Source of the DNA: Ga0077527 sp038316355
GTDB taxonomy: Bacteria > Pseudomonadota > Gammaproteobacteria > Burkholderiales > SG8-41
DNA: 28,685 nt
Direction: 5' to 3'
Assembly: GCA_038316355.1 (NCBI GenBank)
Contig: JBBQAO010000040.1
Location: forward strand, 1 to 28,685
The notes beneath the pieces are model-generated. The model saw nothing but the letters and a program-made list of their open reading frames with translations, made no database searches and was not told where the DNA came from. Below, one piece after another: positions 8,741 to 16,358 of this stretch (position 1 is its first letter; each line of letters starts with the position of its first letter). Made by a program: the position numbers and the translations under genes.

Positions 8741-9979
8741 TCAGCGCAGATTCACCAGCGTCTGCAGCATCGCGTCTTGCGTCTTGATAGTCTGGGCGTT
8801 GGCCTGATAGATGCGCTGTGCCGTGATCATGCGCACCAGTTCGGCGGTAAGGTCAACGTTTGCCTCCTCGACTGCCGCCGACTGCAAAGGTCCGAATCCG
8901 CCGGAACCGGGCACGCCGGTGACTGGTATTCCGGAGTCAGCGCTTTCCTCCCAGCGGGTGTTACCGGTCGGTTTAAGTCCCTGCGGGTTGGCAAAAGTCG
9001 TCAGCGCCACCTGGCCCAGGTTATTCGATTGCCCATTGGTGTAATTACCGGAAATGATGCCTTCGCTGCTGACATTGATGCCGGCAAGGCGGCCCGAGGT
9101 GTACCCGTCCTGCGACAGGGCATTGACCGAAAAATCAGCACCAAACTGCGTGCTGCCGCCGAAATCCAGTGCGATCGCCTGCGGCGTTGCCGCGCCACCG
9201 GCAAGATTGACCGTTGCCGAAACAGGCATGGCACTGGTCAGTACCCCGGCATTGTTGAAATTGAGATTGACCGGATTGCCGGCGCCGGCACCGAGGTTGA
9301 CGTCGGTAAGCGCCGTGCCATCGACAGAACCGTGCAGCGCCCATTGTCCGGCAACCGCGGATTTGACGAAAAACAGCGTCATCACGTGCGAATTTCCCAG
9401 CGAGTCGTACACCGCCCCCGAGGTCGACTGTGTGTAACTCGTCGGATCCGCGGGGTTGAAAAGCGCCGCGGCAGGCGGCACGGCACGCGAATCAAGGTTG
9501 AGGTCGGCCATGAATTGTGAAGTCGGCGACGGCGCAAGCTGGGAAGCAGACAACTGCAGCGGCACCGGCGTGGACAGCACAATGTTGCCGCTGGCATCGG
9601 CAACATATCCGGTTACCGGCAAACCGTCACTGGTTACAACAAAACCGCTGTTGTCGACATGAAACTGTCCGTTACGGGTGTATGAAATCGTCCCGCCGTC
9701 ACTGACGCGAAAAAAACCCTTGCCGTTGATTGCGAGGTCAAGCGCGTTGTTGGTCGCCGTCAGATTGCCCTGGGTAAACTGCTGTGCGACCGCGGCCACC
9801 CGGCTACCGAGTCCGATCTGGCTGCTGCCGCCGCCGCTCAGCGAAGCTGCGTACACATCGGCAAACTGTGCCCGCGAACCCTTGAAGCCCACGGTTGAAG
9901 CATTCGCCACGTTGTTGCCGATGATGTCCAGATCCGCCGCAGCGGAATTCAGCCCGCTCAATCCAGTTTGAAACGCCAT
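8741..9979 (-). CDS. flgE: FlgE, flagellar hook protein
   Basis: FlgE polymerises into the universal joint between rod and filament. The protein has 412 residues, close to the usual 400. N-terminal MAFQTGLSGLNSAAADLDII and NNVANASTVGFKGSRAQF form the rod/hook helix and signature. The FTQGNLTATNNALDLAINGKG segment and the C-terminal AELVRMITAQRIYQANAQT are canonical. GGGAG precedes the start. FlgE subunits would be assembled under the FlgD cap encoded just upstream. Confidence 0.97.
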   Translation of the reverse strand: MAFQTGLSGLNSAAADLDIIGNNVANASTVGFKGSRAQFADVYAASLSGGGSSQIGLGSRVAAVAQQFTQGNLTATNNALDLAINGKGFFRVSDGGTISYTRNGQFHVDNSGFVVTSDGLPVTGYVADASGNIVLSTPVPLQLSASQLAPSPTSQFMADLNLDSRAVPPAAALFNPADPTSYTQSTSGAVYDSLGNSHVMTLFFVKSAVAGQWALHGSVDGTALTDVNLGAGAGNPVNLNFNNAGVLTSAMPVSATVNLAGGAATPQAIALDFGGSTQFGADFSVNALSQDGYTSGRLAGINVSSEGIISGNYTNGQSNNLGQVALTTFANPQGLKPTGNTRWEESADSGIPVTGVPGSGGFGPLQSAAVEEANVDLTAELVRMITAQRIYQANAQTIKTQDAMLQTLVNLR

Positions 9980-9992
9980 GATGATCTCCCGG

Positions 9993-10649
9993 TTATCTGA
10001 TGTTGCGAATTTGCTGCATGGTCAATTCACCGATGCCGTCAACGCTTACCCGCGCCCCGGCACTGCCCGGTATCACTCCCGATACGACGCCGGATGCCAG
10101 CGCTGACGCAGCAATGGTCTGCCCGCCGCGCGTCGCCGCCACCTGGAACGAATATGCACCCGGTGCCATTGCAGCTCCGGCATCATTGCGTCCGTCCCAT
10201 TCGAAATCCGTCAATCCGGAGCTGCGCCGACCGAGCTCGATCTGCCGCACCACGTTGCCTGCAGTACCGCTGACCGTGACCTTGACACTGTCGGCAGCAT
10301 CATTGAGCAGCAAGGTACCGCGGGCCGGAGCGCCGGCGACCAGCGCCAGGCGGTTGCCTTCGGCAAATACGGTACGACCAATCAGTCCCGCCGACTGCAT
10401 CGACTGCCCGGCGAGCAGCGATGCCGACAGATCACCGATCGATGCATTGAGTTTCTCGATACCGTTGACGGTGTTGATCTGTGCCAGTTGCGAAGTGACC
10501 TGCGCGTTGTCGAGGGGATTGAGCGGATCCTGGTTTCTCATCTGCGCAACCAGCAGCTTGAGGAAGCGGTCGCCTATATCGGCATTCGCAGCAGAGCCCG
10601 CTGCCGCTCCCGGTGCTGCAACCTTTGTAATCTCCTGAATCGCATTCAT
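9993..10649 (-). CDS. flgD: FlgD, hook-capping (scaffold) protein
   Basis: FlgD sits at the tip of the growing hook and is later replaced by FlgK. The 218-residue protein has the conserved N-terminal block FLKLLVAQMRNQDPLNPLDN near residues 29-48, then TSQLAQINTVNGIEKLN. The C-terminal half is beta-rich with FEWDGRNDAGAAMAPGAYSF, the Fn3/tudor-like part of the family. GAGGTG lies ahead of the ATG. It lies between flgC and flgE, the standard order. Confidence 0.96.
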   Translation of the reverse strand: MNAIQEITKVAAPGAAAGSAANADIGDRFLKLLVAQMRNQDPLNPLDNAQVTSQLAQINTVNGIEKLNASIGDLSASLLAGQSMQSAGLIGRTVFAEGNRLALVAGAPARGTLLLNDAADSVKVTVSGTAGNVVRQIELGRRSSGLTDFEWDGRNDAGAAMAPGAYSFQVAATRGGQTIAASALASGVVSGVIPGSAGARVSVDGIGELTMQQIRNIR

Positions 10650-10666
10650 GTCATCACCTCTTTCTC

Positions 10667-11071
10667 CTAGGAGCCCAGTTGCAGTGTTTTCAACAGCAGG
10701 GTTTTCGCGGTATTCATCACTTCGACGTTGTTCTGGTACGAACGCGAGGCCGAGATCATGTTGACCATTTCATCGACCACGTTCACGTTGGGCAGGCTGA
10801 CGTAGCCCTGCGGATCGGCCATCGGATGTTTGGGATCATGCACCTTCTTCAGCGGAGACTGATCCTCGATCACTTCGCTCACTCGCACGCTGCTCGCCTC
10901 GCCACCTGCGACAGGCATGCTGATGAACACCACCTGCTTGGCCCGGTATGGCTTGCCATCGGGACCGCTGACGCTGTCGGCGTTGGCCAGGTTGCTGGCG
11001 ACGGTATTGAGCCGTTGCGACTGCGCGGTCAGCGCGCCACCGGACACATTGAATATGTTGAATAGCGACAT
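10667..11071 (-). CDS. flgC: FlgC, proximal rod protein
   Basis: FlgC is a short proximal rod subunit; its 134 residues fit the family. MSLFNIFNVSGGALTAQSQR is followed by VASNLANADSVSGPDGKPYR, the FlgC version of the rod motif. The protein ends PNVNVVDEMVNMISASRSYQ, then a short helix. It starts two bases after flgB ends, and its own stop TAG forms part of the sequence just before the flgD ribosome site. Confidence 0.96.
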   Translation of the reverse strand: MSLFNIFNVSGGALTAQSQRLNTVASNLANADSVSGPDGKPYRAKQVVFISMPVAGGEASSVRVSEVIEDQSPLKKVHDPKHPMADPQGYVSLPNVNVVDEMVNMISASRSYQNNVEVMNTAKTLLLKTLQLGS

Positions 11072-11073
11072 GG

Positions 11074-11487
11074 TCAGCCCTGGATCGCCGACAGCAGCGC
11101 CTTCAGCTGGCTGTTGATCATCATCAGATTCGCCTCATAATGAATCGCGTTCTGCGCGAACTGCGCGCGCTCAACATCCATGTCCACGGTATTGCCGTCG
11201 AGCGACGGCTGCACTTCGCTGCGATAAAGCGCCTTACCCGGCATGTTTGTTCCGTTCACTTGGGCACCCGGCAGATGCGCACTGCGGGTCTGCACAACTG
11301 CGGTGGCGGTGGCTGTTGCGCTGCCGGCGAGCATCGCTTGCAGCGCCTGGTGGAAATCGATGTCGCGCGCCTTGTAACCGGGCGTGTCGGCATTGGCGAT
11401 GTTTGATGCCAGCAATTGCTGTCGCTGTGCGCGCAGGTTCAGCGCGTCAGTGTGGAACTTCAGCAGGGAATCGATCTGACTGGCCAT
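11074..11487 (-). CDS. flgB: FlgB, proximal rod protein
   Basis: FlgB is the first gene of the rod/hook operon and a proximal rod subunit. The 137 residues include LRAQRQQLLASNIANADTPG near 18-37 and the C-terminal MDVERAQFAQNAIHYEANL block, both typical. AGGATG stands a few bases ahead of the ATG. The operon promoter should lie in the 280 bases shared with the divergent flgA. Confidence 0.96.
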   Translation of the reverse strand: MASQIDSLLKFHTDALNLRAQRQQLLASNIANADTPGYKARDIDFHQALQAMLAGSATATATAVVQTRSAHLPGAQVNGTNMPGKALYRSEVQPSLDGNTVDMDVERAQFAQNAIHYEANLMMINSQLKALLSAIQG

Positions 11488-11767
11488 GAATCATCCTGTT
11501 CTTGGTCCTGGTTACCTGAACACCGGAACACCGGACTCATGTTGTTCCGTGAACTGCCGTTAATTCCGCTGTCACGGTCAGTTGATGCTGCAGGTCTGCC
11601 GTTCAACGTGGACCGATCATATGCAGGCCTGCGCCCGGGCAATGCCTGGATTACGGCAGGAAAAACGCCGCTGTTCGCAGCTTGCTGCGTTGAAGTCAGA
11701 CGGCAGAATTCCGCTGACGCGCCGTATCAAGGCGATTTCACTGCAATACCGGAACAGGAAATCTGCG
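11488..11767. promoter_or_regulatory. divergent flgB / flgA control region with FlhDC-like half-sites
   Basis: The 280 bases between divergent flgB and flgA hold no convincing gene. Two short matches to the conserved part of the FlhDC box (AA[T/C]GGCAG) lie in opposite orientation: AACGGCAG on the minus strand at 11554-11561, facing flgB, and GACGGCAG on the plus strand at 11699-11706, facing flgA. Each lies next to the same ten bases, AATTCCGCTG, at 11562-11571 and 11707-11716. A tandem GAACACCG pair occupies 11518-11533. I cannot place -35/-10 boxes with confidence; the assignment to FlhDC is inference. Confidence 0.35.
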
Positions 11768-12481
11768 ATGAAAAATTCGAAACTTTGCTTGCACTGGATC
11801 ATCGGCATTCTCGCCGGATTGTTCGGCACGCTGTTGCACGCCCAGACCCCGCCACGCCAGGAGCACGCAGCGATTCATCGCGGGGTCGAGAATTATCTGC
11901 GTGCGCAAACTGCCGGATCCCCGCATCGGATCAGCCTTGCCATCACTCCGATCGATGCCCGGCTGAGCCTCGCCGGGTGTCCGGCGCTGGATTTTTTCAT
12001 GCCCAGCGGTGCCCGCCTTTGGGGGCAAACCGCAGTCGGGGTTCGCTGCGCGACCGAGCCGTCGTGGAGCATATTCGTCACCGCCTACCTCACAGTGACC
12101 GGAAACTATCTGGTTGTGGCACGCACCGTTTCTCAGGGGCAGACGGTCGCCGAATCGGACCTCACTCTGCGCAGCGGAGATTTGACCCAGTTGCCGGCGA
12201 GTGTGCTGACGGAGTCTGCAGAAGCCTTGGGTAAAACAGTGGCGGTCACGCTCGCCGCAGGCCAGCCGCTTACCCGGGACATGCTGAGGGCGCCGCTGAT
12301 CTTGCAGCAAGGCCAGAGTGTGCTCCTGCAATCATCCGGGTCCGGCTTCAAGGTCACGGCACAGGGCAAAGCCTTGAATAACGCCTACGAAGGCCAGGTC
12401 GCACAAGTCCGCACCGCATCCGGACTGACCGTCAGTGGAGTGGCGCGGCCCGGCGGTATCGTCGAAATCCGGCCACAATAA
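11768..12481 (+). CDS. flgA: FlgA, P-ring assembly chaperone
   Basis: FlgA is a periplasmic chaperone for FlgI polymerisation. The ATG at 11768 gives a Sec signal peptide (MKNSKLCLHWIIGILAGLFG, then TLLHAQ); the frame is open for 62 codons upstream but that part is unlike FlgA. Length is 237 residues. Two Cys (LAGCPAL and GVRCATE) probably form the family's disulfide in the N-terminal domain. The C-terminal half, from about residue 115, is the SAF-like domain, with VVARTVSQGQTVAESDL, then GQPLTRDMLR and the end GVARPGGIVEIRPQ. An AGGAA site lies upstream. It diverges from flgB, as is common in this order of bacteria. Confidence 0.94.
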   Translation: MKNSKLCLHWIIGILAGLFGTLLHAQTPPRQEHAAIHRGVENYLRAQTAGSPHRISLAITPIDARLSLAGCPALDFFMPSGARLWGQTAVGVRCATEPSWSIFVTAYLTVTGNYLVVARTVSQGQTVAESDLTLRSGDLTQLPASVLTESAEALGKTVAVTLAAGQPLTRDMLRAPLILQQGQSVLLQSSGSGFKVTAQGKALNNAYEGQVAQVRTASGLTVSGVARPGGIVEIRPQ

Positions 12482-12515
12482 AAATATAAATAAAAACAAT
12501 TACTTGTGATGACTC

Positions 12516-12536
12516 TTCGAATTCCGAAATTTTTTT
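12516..12536 (+). terminator. weak hairpin plus T-run after flgA
   Basis: TTCG (12516-12519) pairs with CGAA (12525-12528) around a five-base loop and is followed by seven T. The four-base stem is short, so this may only attenuate transcription between flgA and flgM. Confidence 0.25.
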
Positions 12537-12546
12537 CCATGAACCC

Positions 12547-12574
12547 TAAAGTTCGCAGATAAAGAGTCCGTTAT
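12547..12574 (+). promoter_or_regulatory. sigma-28 (FliA)-type promoter for flgMN
   Basis: TAAAGTTC at 12547-12554 and TCCGTTAT at 12567-12574, 12 bases apart, resemble the sigma-28 consensus TAAAGTTT-N11-GCCGATAA. The -35 matches at seven of eight and the -10 at five of eight with the CCG core. The start of transcription would fall about 28 bases before the flgM ATG. This would give the usual feedback in which FliA drives its own inhibitor. Confidence 0.55.
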
Positions 12575-12608
12575 TGCCTATAACGCGATAGCGTAAGGAA
12601 ACGAGATC

Positions 12609-12929
12609 ATGAAAATCGACAAGACAACGCCATCCTCAATCACTGGCCGACTGGTCCGGGATGACCCGGCGCTGCCAGTGCGGAAAGCTGCCGGTGACAG
12701 CCAGGCTGCGCCGTCGCGGGATCCGGTTCAACTCAGCACACTGTCGGCCCAGCTCCTGAGCATCCAGCGCGGCATCGACGACACTCCGGTGATCGACGCG
12801 GCACGGATTGCCGAACTGAAGGAAGCGATCAGCAGCGGTCATTTCAGGGTTGATGCCGACAAGGTTGCCGACCGCCTGCTGCAAACGGTGCAGGACCTGA
12901 TCGCCGCACACCGCACTCAGAATTTCTGA
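12609..12929 (+). CDS. flgM: FlgM, anti-sigma-28 factor
   Basis: FlgM binds FliA until the hook is complete and is then exported. The 106-residue protein begins MKIDKTTPSSITG, has the disordered polar N-terminal half, and from about residue 62 the helical sigma-binding half (ARIAELKEAISSGHFRVDADKVADRLL), which is the family signature. TAAGGAA lies upstream of the ATG. flgN follows after five bases. Its target, fliA, is convergent about 600 bases away. Confidence 0.95.
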   Translation: MKIDKTTPSSITGRLVRDDPALPVRKAAGDSQAAPSRDPVQLSTLSAQLLSIQRGIDDTPVIDAARIAELKEAISSGHFRVDADKVADRLLQTVQDLIAAHRTQNF

Positions 12930-12934
12930 GGCCG

Positions 12935-13414
12935 ATGCAAGAGACTGCGCATCCCCTCGTCGCGGCAATCACTGCCGAAAGCGGGGTATTGCGCGCCTTT
13001 ATCGAAGTGCTGCGCGAGGAACAGCAGTTGCTGCTCACGGGCGGCACCGAGCTGATTGCCAAGTTTGCGGAAACAAAATCACGGCTGGTTCTTGAACTCA
13101 CCAGGTTTAACGATGCACGCATGCATAAGTTGCGTCAGCGCGGCTTCAGCGCGGATCGTCGCGGCATGGAACAACTATTGAATGCCGAATCCCCGGCCGA
13201 CGCGCGAATCACCGGACTGTGGCAGCTGTTCCTGCAATTGGCAGCCTCCGCCGACCAGCTGAATACCACAAACGGCCTGCTGATCGGTGCGCGCATGAGC
13301 TACACACAGCGTGCCCTGCACACCCTCTTTTCAGCAGCGCGCCTTCCCGCCGCATATGCCGCTGACGGCAGCACCATCCGTTTTCGCACAGCCCACCAGA
13401 TCGCCACTGCCTGA
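12935..13414 (+). CDS. flgN: FlgN, export chaperone for FlgK and FlgL
   Basis: FlgN keeps the junction proteins unassembled and delivers them to the export gate. The 159 residues are mainly helical, with an EVLREEQQLLLTGG block near 23-36 and the conserved TTNGLLIGARMSYTQRALHTL stretch near 111-131. The ribosome site (TGAGG) includes the flgM stop, so the two genes are cotranscribed and coupled. The stop codon lies inside the outer arm of the following hairpin. Confidence 0.9.
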   Translation: MQETAHPLVAAITAESGVLRAFIEVLREEQQLLLTGGTELIAKFAETKSRLVLELTRFNDARMHKLRQRGFSADRRGMEQLLNAESPADARITGLWQLFLQLAASADQLNTTNGLLIGARMSYTQRALHTLFSAARLPAAYAADGSTIRFRTAHQIATA

Positions 13415-13486
13415 CTGGCAGGCTGCAAGGATCCGCGCCGCCCGCAAAAAGGACTGCGGATCCGGCATAAAAAATTGTCAGTCAGG
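13410..13486. terminator. nested hairpin between convergent flgN and fliA
   Basis: An outer inverted repeat (13410-13420 with 13476-13486, 11 pairs including one G-T) encloses a perfect inner one, GGATCCGC (13429-13436) with GCGGATCC (13456-13463). Six A follow the inner stem on the plus strand, so on the minus strand it is preceded by a T-run. The outer arm covers the flgN stop. It is most likely a two-way end of transcription, though a good T-tract is lacking on the plus side. Confidence 0.5.
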
Positions 13487-13557
13487 ATTCCAACACGAGA
13501 CCCGGGACAGCAAAGCCCGCACCGTAACCGGCCCGGCCGTCCTGCTCCCGGGCAAGC

Positions 13558-14274
13558 TCAGTGCCCGCCGCCGAGACGCGCCCGGAGACGGGCAATGGCC
13601 TGGGTATGCATCTGGCACACGCGTGATTCGGTCACACCCAGTACTTCGCCGATTTCACGCATGTTCAGTTCGTGCTCGTAATACAGCCCCATCATCTTTT
13701 TCTCGCGATCAGGCAGGTCATCGATCGCCTTCAGCAACACCTTGCGCTCATCGTCGCCGAGCAGCGCTTGCAGTGGATCAGGACGCTCATCGGCGCAAAA
13801 CGACTCTACTGCATTTTCGTCTCCAAGCCCCTTCAGGTCTTCACTGGATACCAGTTGATAGCCTCGTGCGTCAAGCAGCAGTTGCTGATACTCTTCGAGG
13901 GGTATATTTAGGGCTTCGGCAAGCTCCTGCTCCAGCGGGGGGCGACCGTAACGCTGTTCAAGCTTGCTGATCATCGATTCGACCTGGCGCAGGCTCTTGC
14001 GCAGGTTTCTCGGCAACCAGTCGGATTGCCGCAGGCTGTCGAGCATGGCACCGCGTATGCGCTGCACCGCGTAAGTCTCGAACTGTGCGCCATAGGTGTT
14101 CTTGAAGCGTTTGGCCGCATCAAGAAGCCCCATCATGCCGGACTGGATGACATCGTCCAGCTCAACACTGGCCGGCAGCGATACCATCATGTGCAGTGCG
14201 ATGCGCTTCACCAATGGTGCGAACTGGGCGACACACAGATCGACCTGGGTTTCGTAAGTGACTATATCGTTCAT
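13558..14274 (-). CDS. fliA: FliA, flagellar sigma factor sigma-28
   Basis: FliA directs RNA polymerase to late flagellar genes. The start is the internal Met giving MNDIVTYETQVDLCV, preceded by GGAG; the open frame runs 61 codons further into flhG but is not sigma-like. The product is 238 residues, the family length. Region 2 is seen in LVKRIALHMMVSLPASVELD and DVIQSGMMGLLDAAKRF, then TYAVQRIRGAMLDSLRQSDW. Region 3 lies in PLEQELAEALNIPLEEYQ. Region 4 shows LPDREKKMMGLYYEHELNMR, then EIGEVLGVTESRVCQMH. It is last in the flhBAFG-fliA operon and starts two bases after flhG ends. Confidence 0.97.
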   Translation of the reverse strand: MNDIVTYETQVDLCVAQFAPLVKRIALHMMVSLPASVELDDVIQSGMMGLLDAAKRFKNTYGAQFETYAVQRIRGAMLDSLRQSDWLPRNLRKSLRQVESMISKLEQRYGRPPLEQELAEALNIPLEEYQQLLLDARGYQLVSSEDLKGLGDENAVESFCADERPDPLQALLGDDERKVLLKAIDDLPDREKKMMGLYYEHELNMREIGEVLGVTESRVCQMHTQAIARLRARLGGGH

Positions 14275-14275
14275 C

Positions 14276-15166
14276 TCAGGCTCCGGCGATTGCGGGTACT
14301 GGTACGGGTGCGCATCCGGCCGGCAGATACTGGCGGACGCGGTCTGGAAATCCGGTGCCGGCGTGCACACCTGGCCAGCAGGCCATGGCATCGGCAATGC
14401 CGCGCAGACGCACTGCGGCGGGTGCGGCAGGCGACTCCTCCACCACCAGTCGACCACAGAGACCGGCCGCGTGCAGCCGCCGATCCAGCGGCACGCAACC
14501 CAGCGACTCCACCGGGATTCGCAGCCGGGTGTGGATGGCCTGCGTCAGGTTCTCAAGCATGATGCCCGCCCGGCGCCCATCGCCCACCCGGTTAAGCAGG
14601 GTATGAAAACGCGACTGCCGATTGCGCAGACAAAGGTTTTTCGATAAGGCGTAGGAAGCCGTCAATGCGGTGGCGTCAGGAACGGCAATCACGATGATGT
14701 CCTGCGCACGGCCGTGAAAAATTCCGGTGTCTCCGGAACAACCGGTTGGCGTATCAATCAATGTCAGGTCGCACCGGTTTTCCATGCGCCGGATTTCCGC
14801 AGTCGCTCCGACACGCACCGCAGGCGGCAGTTGCGGCCATGCCTGTATCAGCGGCGCCAGTGTCAGCAGCAAGTGGCCGTTCCTGCTCCGTGTCAGCATC
14901 GCTTCGAGCGCGCCTTCGTGCCACGCCGTCGTCCGGTCGCCGACCCATCGACCTCGTCCGGCATCTGCGCCGTCGATGCCGGGAAGCGGATTCTCGTCGA
15001 TCAGCAGGACCTTGCGTCCGCGTCGCGCAAGAACCCCCGCGAGATTCAGTGCAATGCTGGTCTTGCCGACGCGTGCCGATCCCGATACCAGCATCACCAC
15101 ACGGGTCTTCGCGCCTTCGAGCATGCGCCGCAGGCCGTCAGCCTGATCACCACGAAGTTCAGCCAT
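14276..15166 (-). CDS. flhG: FlhG (FleN-like), MinD/ParA-family regulator of flagellar number
   Basis: FlhG limits flagellar number and stimulates the GTPase of FlhF. The chosen ATG, with GGCGGTG upstream, gives MAELRGDQADGLRRML, so the FlhF-activating motif DQAxxLR is intact at residues 7-13. The P-loop reads GSARVGKT at 29-36: the Walker Lys (35) is present, but the signature Lys of the deviant XKGGxGK motif is Ser30 and the GG pair is Ala-Arg. The next strand ends LLIDEN instead of the MinD-like LLDxD. A Walker B-like LTLIDTP lies near 134-140. Length is 296 residues. The gene overlaps the flhF stop by eight bases. It could be an ATPase with altered dimer control. Confidence 0.88.
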   Translation of the reverse strand: MAELRGDQADGLRRMLEGAKTRVVMLVSGSARVGKTSIALNLAGVLARRGRKVLLIDENPLPGIDGADAGRGRWVGDRTTAWHEGALEAMLTRSRNGHLLLTLAPLIQAWPQLPPAVRVGATAEIRRMENRCDLTLIDTPTGCSGDTGIFHGRAQDIIVIAVPDATALTASYALSKNLCLRNRQSRFHTLLNRVGDGRRAGIMLENLTQAIHTRLRIPVESLGCVPLDRRLHAAGLCGRLVVEESPAAPAAVRLRGIADAMACWPGVHAGTGFPDRVRQYLPAGCAPVPVPAIAGA

Positions 15167-16358
15167 AAGCACCGCCGATTGCCAGTGACAGTTCTTCATC
15201 CCTCAAGCCATGCGTATCCTCCACGTTCGCGGCGCGCAGCGCACGATCCACCAGGTAATCCGGGTTTGGCAGATGGATGTCTTCCGGCACGTTCTGGCCG
15301 TTGGTCACGTAATGCAGTGTAAGGCGGTGGCGTAGCGCGCAGTCGAGAACCGCGGCCAGATTGGCAGACTCGTCGAGTTTTGTGACCACGCTGCCGTGCA
15401 GTCCGCCCCTGGCATAGGTGGATACAACTTCGTCCAGGGTGGCGCCGTTTGCTGTGGCGTTCAACAGCAGCAACCGGCGCAGCTGCGACCCGCAGGCGGC
15501 AAGCATCGCACTCTGCTCGCCCACCAGCCGGTCGCGCTGGCTCATGCCCACGGTATCGATGAGCACTGTTTTCTTTGCCTGCAGCCGGTCAATGGTTGCC
15601 ACCAGTTCTCCGGTATCTTTCACCGCATGAACCGGTACGCCGAGTATCTTGCCGTAGACACGCAATTGATCGTGCGCGGCAATCCTGTAACTGTCGGTCG
15701 TGATCAGGCCAACACTGGCCGCACCATAACGCACGACACAGCGTGCCGCGAGTTTGGCGATGGTCGTGGTCTTGCCCACGCCGGTGGGCCCGATCAGTGC
15801 ATACACGCCGCCCGCCGTAACCAGAGACTCTTCGCCAAGCACGCGCAGTCTGCGACCGATTTCCCCGGCCACGACCTTGCGTGCATCTGCAGCGACAGCG
15901 CGTTCCGGAACCGGTGCAACCAGTTCACGCGCAAGCACAGGCGTGAACCCCGCGCCGAGCAGCACCTGCATCATTGCAGCACGTGCGGGCGCGCCCTGCT
16001 TCATCCCGGCCCATGCCATTCCAGACAGCTCGCGCTGCAACAGGGCTTTCATCGCCGACATCTCGTTCATCAGATTCTGCACGATGTGGTCGGTACCGCT
16101 GGCGGTGACGGCGCCGTTTGCAGGAGCGGTCGATTGGCCGGCAACGACAGGATTGGCGTTGAAGACAGGTCTGGGGCTGGCTGCGGAGGCCTGCTGCGGC
16201 GCTGTGACCTTGTTCCAGGTCGTCGAAGACATGGCCGTGAGTTCGATGCCGCCTTCGAACGGCCGATTGCTGAGGATCAGCGCATCGGGACCAAAAGCTT
16301 CCTTGACCTTGTGCAGCACTTCACGCGAGGTCTTACCGACAAATTTCATCGAAGTCAT
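15159..16358 (-). CDS. flhF: FlhF, SRP-type GTPase for flagellar placement
   Basis: FlhF is a paralogue of Ffh and FtsY that places the flagellum at the pole. The 399 residues are a B domain (MKFVGKTSREVLHKVKEAFG at the start), a helical N domain from about 90, and the NG GTPase core. G1 is GPTGVGKTTT at 190-199, G2 includes TTDSYRIAAHDQL near 220-232, G3 is DTVGMSQRD near 268-276 and G4 is TKLDES. The ATG overlaps the flhA stop by four bases (ATGA), and GGGAG precedes it. Partner FlhG follows with an eight-base overlap. Confidence 0.95.
   Translation of the reverse strand: MTSMKFVGKTSREVLHKVKEAFGPDALILSNRPFEGGIELTAMSSTTWNKVTAPQQASAASPRPVFNANPVVAGQSTAPANGAVTASGTDHIVQNLMNEMSAMKALLQRELSGMAWAGMKQGAPARAAMMQVLLGAGFTPVLARELVAPVPERAVAADARKVVAGEIGRRLRVLGEESLVTAGGVYALIGPTGVGKTTTIAKLAARCVVRYGAASVGLITTDSYRIAAHDQLRVYGKILGVPVHAVKDTGELVATIDRLQAKKTVLIDTVGMSQRDRLVGEQSAMLAACGSQLRRLLLLNATANGATLDEVVSTYARGGLHGSVVTKLDESANLAAVLDCALRHRLTLHYVTNGQNVPEDIHLPNPDYLVDRALRAANVEDTHGLRDEELSLAIGGAYG

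Noticed and set aside
14275..14457. Longer fliA start 61 codons upstream
   Set aside because: The extension lies wholly inside flhG, is Trp/Pro/Cys-rich and unlike sigma factors, while the internal ATG has a GGAG site.
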